From positions 1-8,039 of the forward strand of contig JAKAVH010000057.1 of NCBI GenBank assembly GCA_021827545.1: a DNA stretch of 8,039 bases, read 5' to 3'. Source of the stretch: Thermoplasmata archaeon. Lineage in GTDB: Archaea; Thermoplasmatota; Thermoplasmata; UBA184. How positions within the stretch are numbered: the first letter of the stretch is position 1; every line of letters starts with the position of its first letter. The notes beneath the pieces were generated by a model. That model saw only the letters and a list, made by a program, of their open reading frames with translations, had not been told where the DNA came from and searched no databases. Both the position numbers and the translations under genes were made by a program. Below are positions 5,672 through 8,039 of the stretch, one piece after another.

Positions 5672-7061
5672 TCAGGTTCGTCGGCCGGCCCTCGATCGGA
5701 AAGCCGGCCGTGAGCACGACCGGCCCGACGCGATGGATCTGGCGTTCTACGAGCGATCCGGCCGCGATCCGAAGGTCGGCGAATCTCCGGTACATCGGCG
5801 CGGGAAGAGCGAGCACCCCGGCGGTCAGCGCGAGCGCGCGCCGGGTCGATGGACGACTCGACAGCGCCAAGACGGGCGCGGTCGGGACGAGGCGCGCGAC
5901 GAGGCGGGCCGTCCGGCCGGAGTGCGTGGGAGTCACGATCGCTACGGCGCCCCGGCGATTCGCCAGATCGACGGCGGCGTGCGCGACCGCGGCCTCGGGC
6001 CGCCGGTCGGCATCGTCGGCCACGGCCTCGAGGAGGGCGGGTCGTGGGAGCGCCGGCTCGGTCGATTCCGCGATCCGGGCCAGCCATGCGACCGACTCGG
6101 CCGGATAATCCCCGACCGCGGTCTCCTCGCTCAACATGAGGGCGTCGGCGCCGTCCAGCACGGCATTGGCGACATCCGTCGCTTCGGCCCGCGTCGGCCG
6201 GGGCGCATGCACCATACTAAGCAACATTTGGGTCGCGACGATCGAGACGATCCCGGCGGCGCGCGCGACCCGGATCAGCCGCTTTTGCTCGAGCGCGAGG
6301 CGTTCGAGCGGGAGCTCGATCCCGAGATCACCGCGGGCCACCATCAATCCATCCGCGGCTCCGACGATTTCGTCCAGATGGTCGAGCGCTTCGGCCCGTT
6401 CGATCTTCGCCACGATCCGGACCTCCTTTCCTCCCGCGCGGTCCAAGGCGGACCGAGCCGCCCGGACGTCTCGGGCCGACCGCACGAACGAAAGCCCCAG
6501 GAAATCGATGCCCGCCGCGACCGCCACTTCGAGGTCGCGTCGGTCCTTCGCCCCGAGGACCGACGGGCGCAAGGTCGACCGGGGGAGGTAGATGCCGGAG
6601 CGGGAACGGACCGTGCCGGGGCTGACGACGCGTGCGGTAAATTCGGTGGGGGTAGCGGATTCGACCTCGAGCTCCACGAGCCCGTCGCCCAGGATGACCG
6701 GGTCACCCGGCCGGGCGGACCGGGAGAATCCGGGAATCTCGGCTCCGACCCGGCGGGGCCCTCCCGGACGGCGAGGGTTCCGGTCGATCGTCCAGCGCTG
6801 GCCCCGCGCGAGAGAAACAGACCCCCCCGCGATCTCACCGAGCCGGAGCTTCGGACCTTGCACGTCGGCCAAGACCGCGATCTCCACCCGCTCCTGAGCT
6901 GCGGCTCGATGGATCGCGCGCAGGAGTTGGCGGTGGTCCGACGAGGTTCCATGAGAGAGGTTGAGCCGGATACCATTCGCGCCGGCCCGCAGGATCCGTC
7001 GAACGCCCGCGACGCCCTGAGAGGACGGCCCGATCGTGGCGAGGATCTTGGTTCGCCGCAC
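5529..7061 (-). CDS. pyk: Pyruvate kinase
   Basis: The product has 510 residues. It transfers phosphate from phosphoenolpyruvate to ADP in the last step of glycolysis (cytosol). Motifs run in order: RRTKILATIGPSS (2-14), GIRLNLSHG (30-38), ADVQGPKLRLG (65-75), the B domain (about 76-170), IVAKIERAEA (216-225) with catalytic K219, MVARGDLGIELP (240-251), then ATQML, PRPTRAEATDVANAVLDG and LMLSEETAVGDYP (about 276-320), and a C-terminal domain with PTHSGRTARLV. V67/Q68, K71 and L74 match the potassium-independent group (Lys at the rabbit Glu117 position). The GTG at 7061 is chosen because the family's N-terminus starts there and a TATA box is centred 25.5 bases upstream; the frame stays open to 7193, inside the tRNA gene. 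The canonical fold ends near residue 469. The last 41 residues (Arg/Pro/Gly/Ser-rich) are antisense to the MBL gene. Confidence 0.94.
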   Translation of the reverse strand: MRRTKILATIGPSSQGVAGVRRILRAGANGIRLNLSHGTSSDHRQLLRAIHRAAAQERVEIAVLADVQGPKLRLGEIAGGSVSLARGQRWTIDRNPRRPGGPRRVGAEIPGFSRSARPGDPVILGDGLVELEVESATPTEFTARVVSPGTVRSRSGIYLPRSTLRPSVLGAKDRRDLEVAVAAGIDFLGLSFVRSARDVRAARSALDRAGGKEVRIVAKIERAEALDHLDEIVGAADGLMVARGDLGIELPLERLALEQKRLIRVARAAGIVSIVATQMLLSMVHAPRPTRAEATDVANAVLDGADALMLSEETAVGDYPAESVAWLARIAESTEPALPRPALLEAVADDADRRPEAAVAHAAVDLANRRGAVAIVTPTHSGRTARLVARLVPTAPVLALSSRPSTRRALALTAGVLALPAPMYRRFADLRIAAGSLVERQIHRVGPVVLTAGFPIEGRPTNLITVVDPWEMSQRPARRKGQAFPGSGSTEGTLARPGRTPRRATRDRRP

Positions 7062-7082
7062 GCTATGTCGAAGCGACCCGGA

Positions 7083-7090
7083 GCTATAGC
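7083..7090 (-). promoter_or_regulatory. TATA box of pyk
   Basis: GCTATAGC, a perfect palindrome, is centred 25.5 bases upstream of the GTG at 7061 and has purine-rich GAGGGAG a few bases further upstream on the - strand. The spacing implies that the transcript begins at the start codon, so pyk is probably leaderless. This is the best-looking promoter in the window. Confidence 0.65.
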
Positions 7091-7136
7091 CGACTCCCTC
7101 CGACGATTTGGGTAACGGGTGGCCAAGGTCGCCGGG

Positions 7137-7147
7137 TACTGATAAGT
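7137..7147 (+). promoter_or_regulatory. Possible TATA-like box of tRNA-Gln
   Basis: TACTGATAAGT is the only AT-rich stretch just upstream of the tRNA. It is centred about 30 bases before the mature 5' end, a usable distance if transcription starts a few bases upstream of the tRNA. The match to the archaeal TATA consensus is weak. Confidence 0.35.
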
Positions 7148-7162
7148 CCGAGTAGTACTCGG
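7148..7162. promoter_or_regulatory. 15-base perfect palindrome in pyk/tRNA divergent region
   Basis: CCGAGTA-G-TACTCGG has seven-base arms around one central base. It ends nine bases before the tRNA and lies about 58 bases upstream of the pyk TATA box, in the region shared by two divergent genes. Its position fits an operator for a dimeric regulator, near the expected tRNA transcription start. Palindromes of this size can occur by chance in 8 kb, so this is only a candidate. Confidence 0.3.
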
Positions 7163-7171
7163 GGACGGCAC

Positions 7172-7249
<78 letters not shown>

Positions 7250-7551
7250 CGCCAGCTCAGGCATCGGGTTGAGATGCAGTCCCAATCCCGTTCCCGCTCG
7301 TCGCTCCACGAAATGGGACCTCGACCCAAGAGGTGCTGCGATCCGTCGCGAGCGTTACAACCTTCGGTGCGGTGGCATCGCTACCGGAAGCGCGGAGTTC
7401 CCTACCTTTTGACGATCCGGCGCCCTGACCGAGTACGCGTTCAAGGATCCCCTCATAGGGAGGCCGCAAGAGCTGTACGATCTCTCTCATGATTCCATCC
7501 CGACGGAGGCGAGCCGTGGCGCGAAAGGGACGAATACGCTCCCTCTCCGGT

Positions 7552-7649
7552 GGAGGCCCCTCGGAGCGACAGGTTCCCCGAGGAGCTTAGCGATCCTATC
7601 ATGGCGGCTGTCGGAGCCCCCCTTCCGAGGGGTTGGGAGGCTCCCTCGG
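7552..7649. repeat. Imperfect direct repeat with hairpin-forming segments
   Basis: GGAGGCCCCTCGG (7552-7564) recurs as GGAGGCTCCCTCGG (7636-7649), identical apart from one inserted T. Between them, CCGAGG (7578-7583) can pair with CCTCGG of the first copy (7559-7564). A nested hairpin follows: outer GGAGCC (7613-7618) with GGCTCC (7639-7644), inner CCCCT (7619-7623) with AGGGG (7628-7632) around a TCCG loop. This could be a structured RNA, a terminator or chance in GC-rich DNA. Confidence 0.3.
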
Positions 7650-7934
7650 GATCGACGGGGAGATTCTCGGCGGCCTAGCCACAGCTCGAGATCTAGGCGA
7701 CGAGCGTTTCGCCCCCTAGACTCCCCCTCCCTCGGCAGCAGTCGTCCGAAGGGACCTTGCCAAGGCGAACCGCCGCTACGGCGCATTCGTCGACGGGGAG
7801 GGCCGGACCGCGTCGTGCGCTACGGCAACAGCTACCGGTCTCACCTTCCAGCCGGCGCTCGGTGAACCGGTCCCGAGACGATGCCGCGGGCACTGGTCGC
7901 CAAGCTGAAGTGGCCCGCGAACCTCACGCTTGGG

Positions 7935-8039
7935 ATGGGTGTTCAGGCTCCACCGGACCGGAAGCCGCTCACTCCCGCGGAAGAGTGGGTGATCGTCCAC
8001 CGCGGCACCGAACCGCCGTTTAGCGGGAAGTTTGAGCGG
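7935..8039 (+). CDS. msrB: Methionine-R-sulfoxide reductase MsrB (5' part only)
   Basis: Thirty-five codons run off the window's right edge without a stop. After a short leader, the peptide reads LTPAEEWVIVHRGTEPPFSG, then KFER. This is the N-terminal signature of MsrB, whose members read LTPEQYxVTxxxGTEPPFSGKY. MsrB reduces the R epimer of methionine sulfoxide in proteins in the cytoplasm, using a C-terminal cysteine or selenocysteine, usually with a four-cysteine zinc site; all of those residues lie beyond the window. The ATG at 7935 puts the conserved LTP motif about 11 residues in, as is usual. An in-frame ATG at 7881 would add 18 residues with no family resemblance. No clear TATA box or ribosome-binding site decides between them. 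Confidence 0.85.
   Translation, partial: MGVQAPPDRKPLTPAEEWVIVHRGTEPPFSGKFER

Noticed and set aside
5616..7115. A 499-codon open frame on the + strand opposite pyruvate kinase
   Set aside because: Its translation is low-complexity, rich in Arg, Asp, Gly and Pro, with no family motif. It is the antisense shadow of a gene with complete pyruvate kinase motifs in high-GC DNA.
7487..7786. 99-codon - strand open frame in the gene-free stretch
   Set aside because: Arg/Gly/Ser-rich, no motif, no promoter or ribosome-binding site; typical chance frame at high GC.
7720..7909. Open frame with a protein-like stretch RRDLAKANRRYGAFVDGEGR
   Set aside because: It has no start codon in frame after the preceding stop, loses protein character after about 20 residues, and I could not match it to a family.

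Overview
The window reads as a GC-rich archaeal chromosome, most plausibly from a Thermoplasmatota-like lineage, although the lineage is an inference. The archaeal signs are a Pcc1 subunit of the KEOPS tRNA-modification complex next to a prefoldin beta subunit, a short-chain isoprenyl diphosphate synthase of the kind that makes lipid precursors, and a tRNA-Gln(UUG) with an A1-U72 pair and no encoded CCA. Several genes also have a TATA-like box about 25-30 bases upstream of a GTG start, as expected for leaderless transcripts.

Left part (1-831, + strand): the 3' end of a gene that looks like adenylosuccinate lyase overlaps pcc1 by four bases. The prefoldin beta gene follows with its own TATA-like box. 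Together these cover purine synthesis (tentative), t6A tRNA modification and protein folding. On the - strand (849-1907) lies a probable geranylgeranyl diphosphate synthase gene, convergent with prefoldin.

Centre (2044-5671, + strand): four tightly packed genes that look like one operon. They encode a TPR-repeat protein with an unidentified N-terminal alpha/beta domain, a cytosolic relative of the vitamin B12-binding protein BtuF, a membrane-embedded M50 (site-2 protease type) metallopeptidase, and a metallo-beta-lactamase-fold hydrolase. How they work together is unknown. The last gene overlaps the convergent pyruvate kinase gene by 143 bases.

Right part (5529-8039): pyruvate kinase on the - strand starts from a GTG 26 bases from a clear TATA box. 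It carries residues of the potassium-independent pyruvate kinase group. A divergent tRNA-Gln follows, with a perfect 15-base palindrome in the shared upstream region. The next roughly 690 bases contain no gene I can support, only hairpin-forming, mutually complementary segments. The window ends in the first 35 codons of a methionine-R-sulfoxide reductase (MsrB) gene that runs off the edge.
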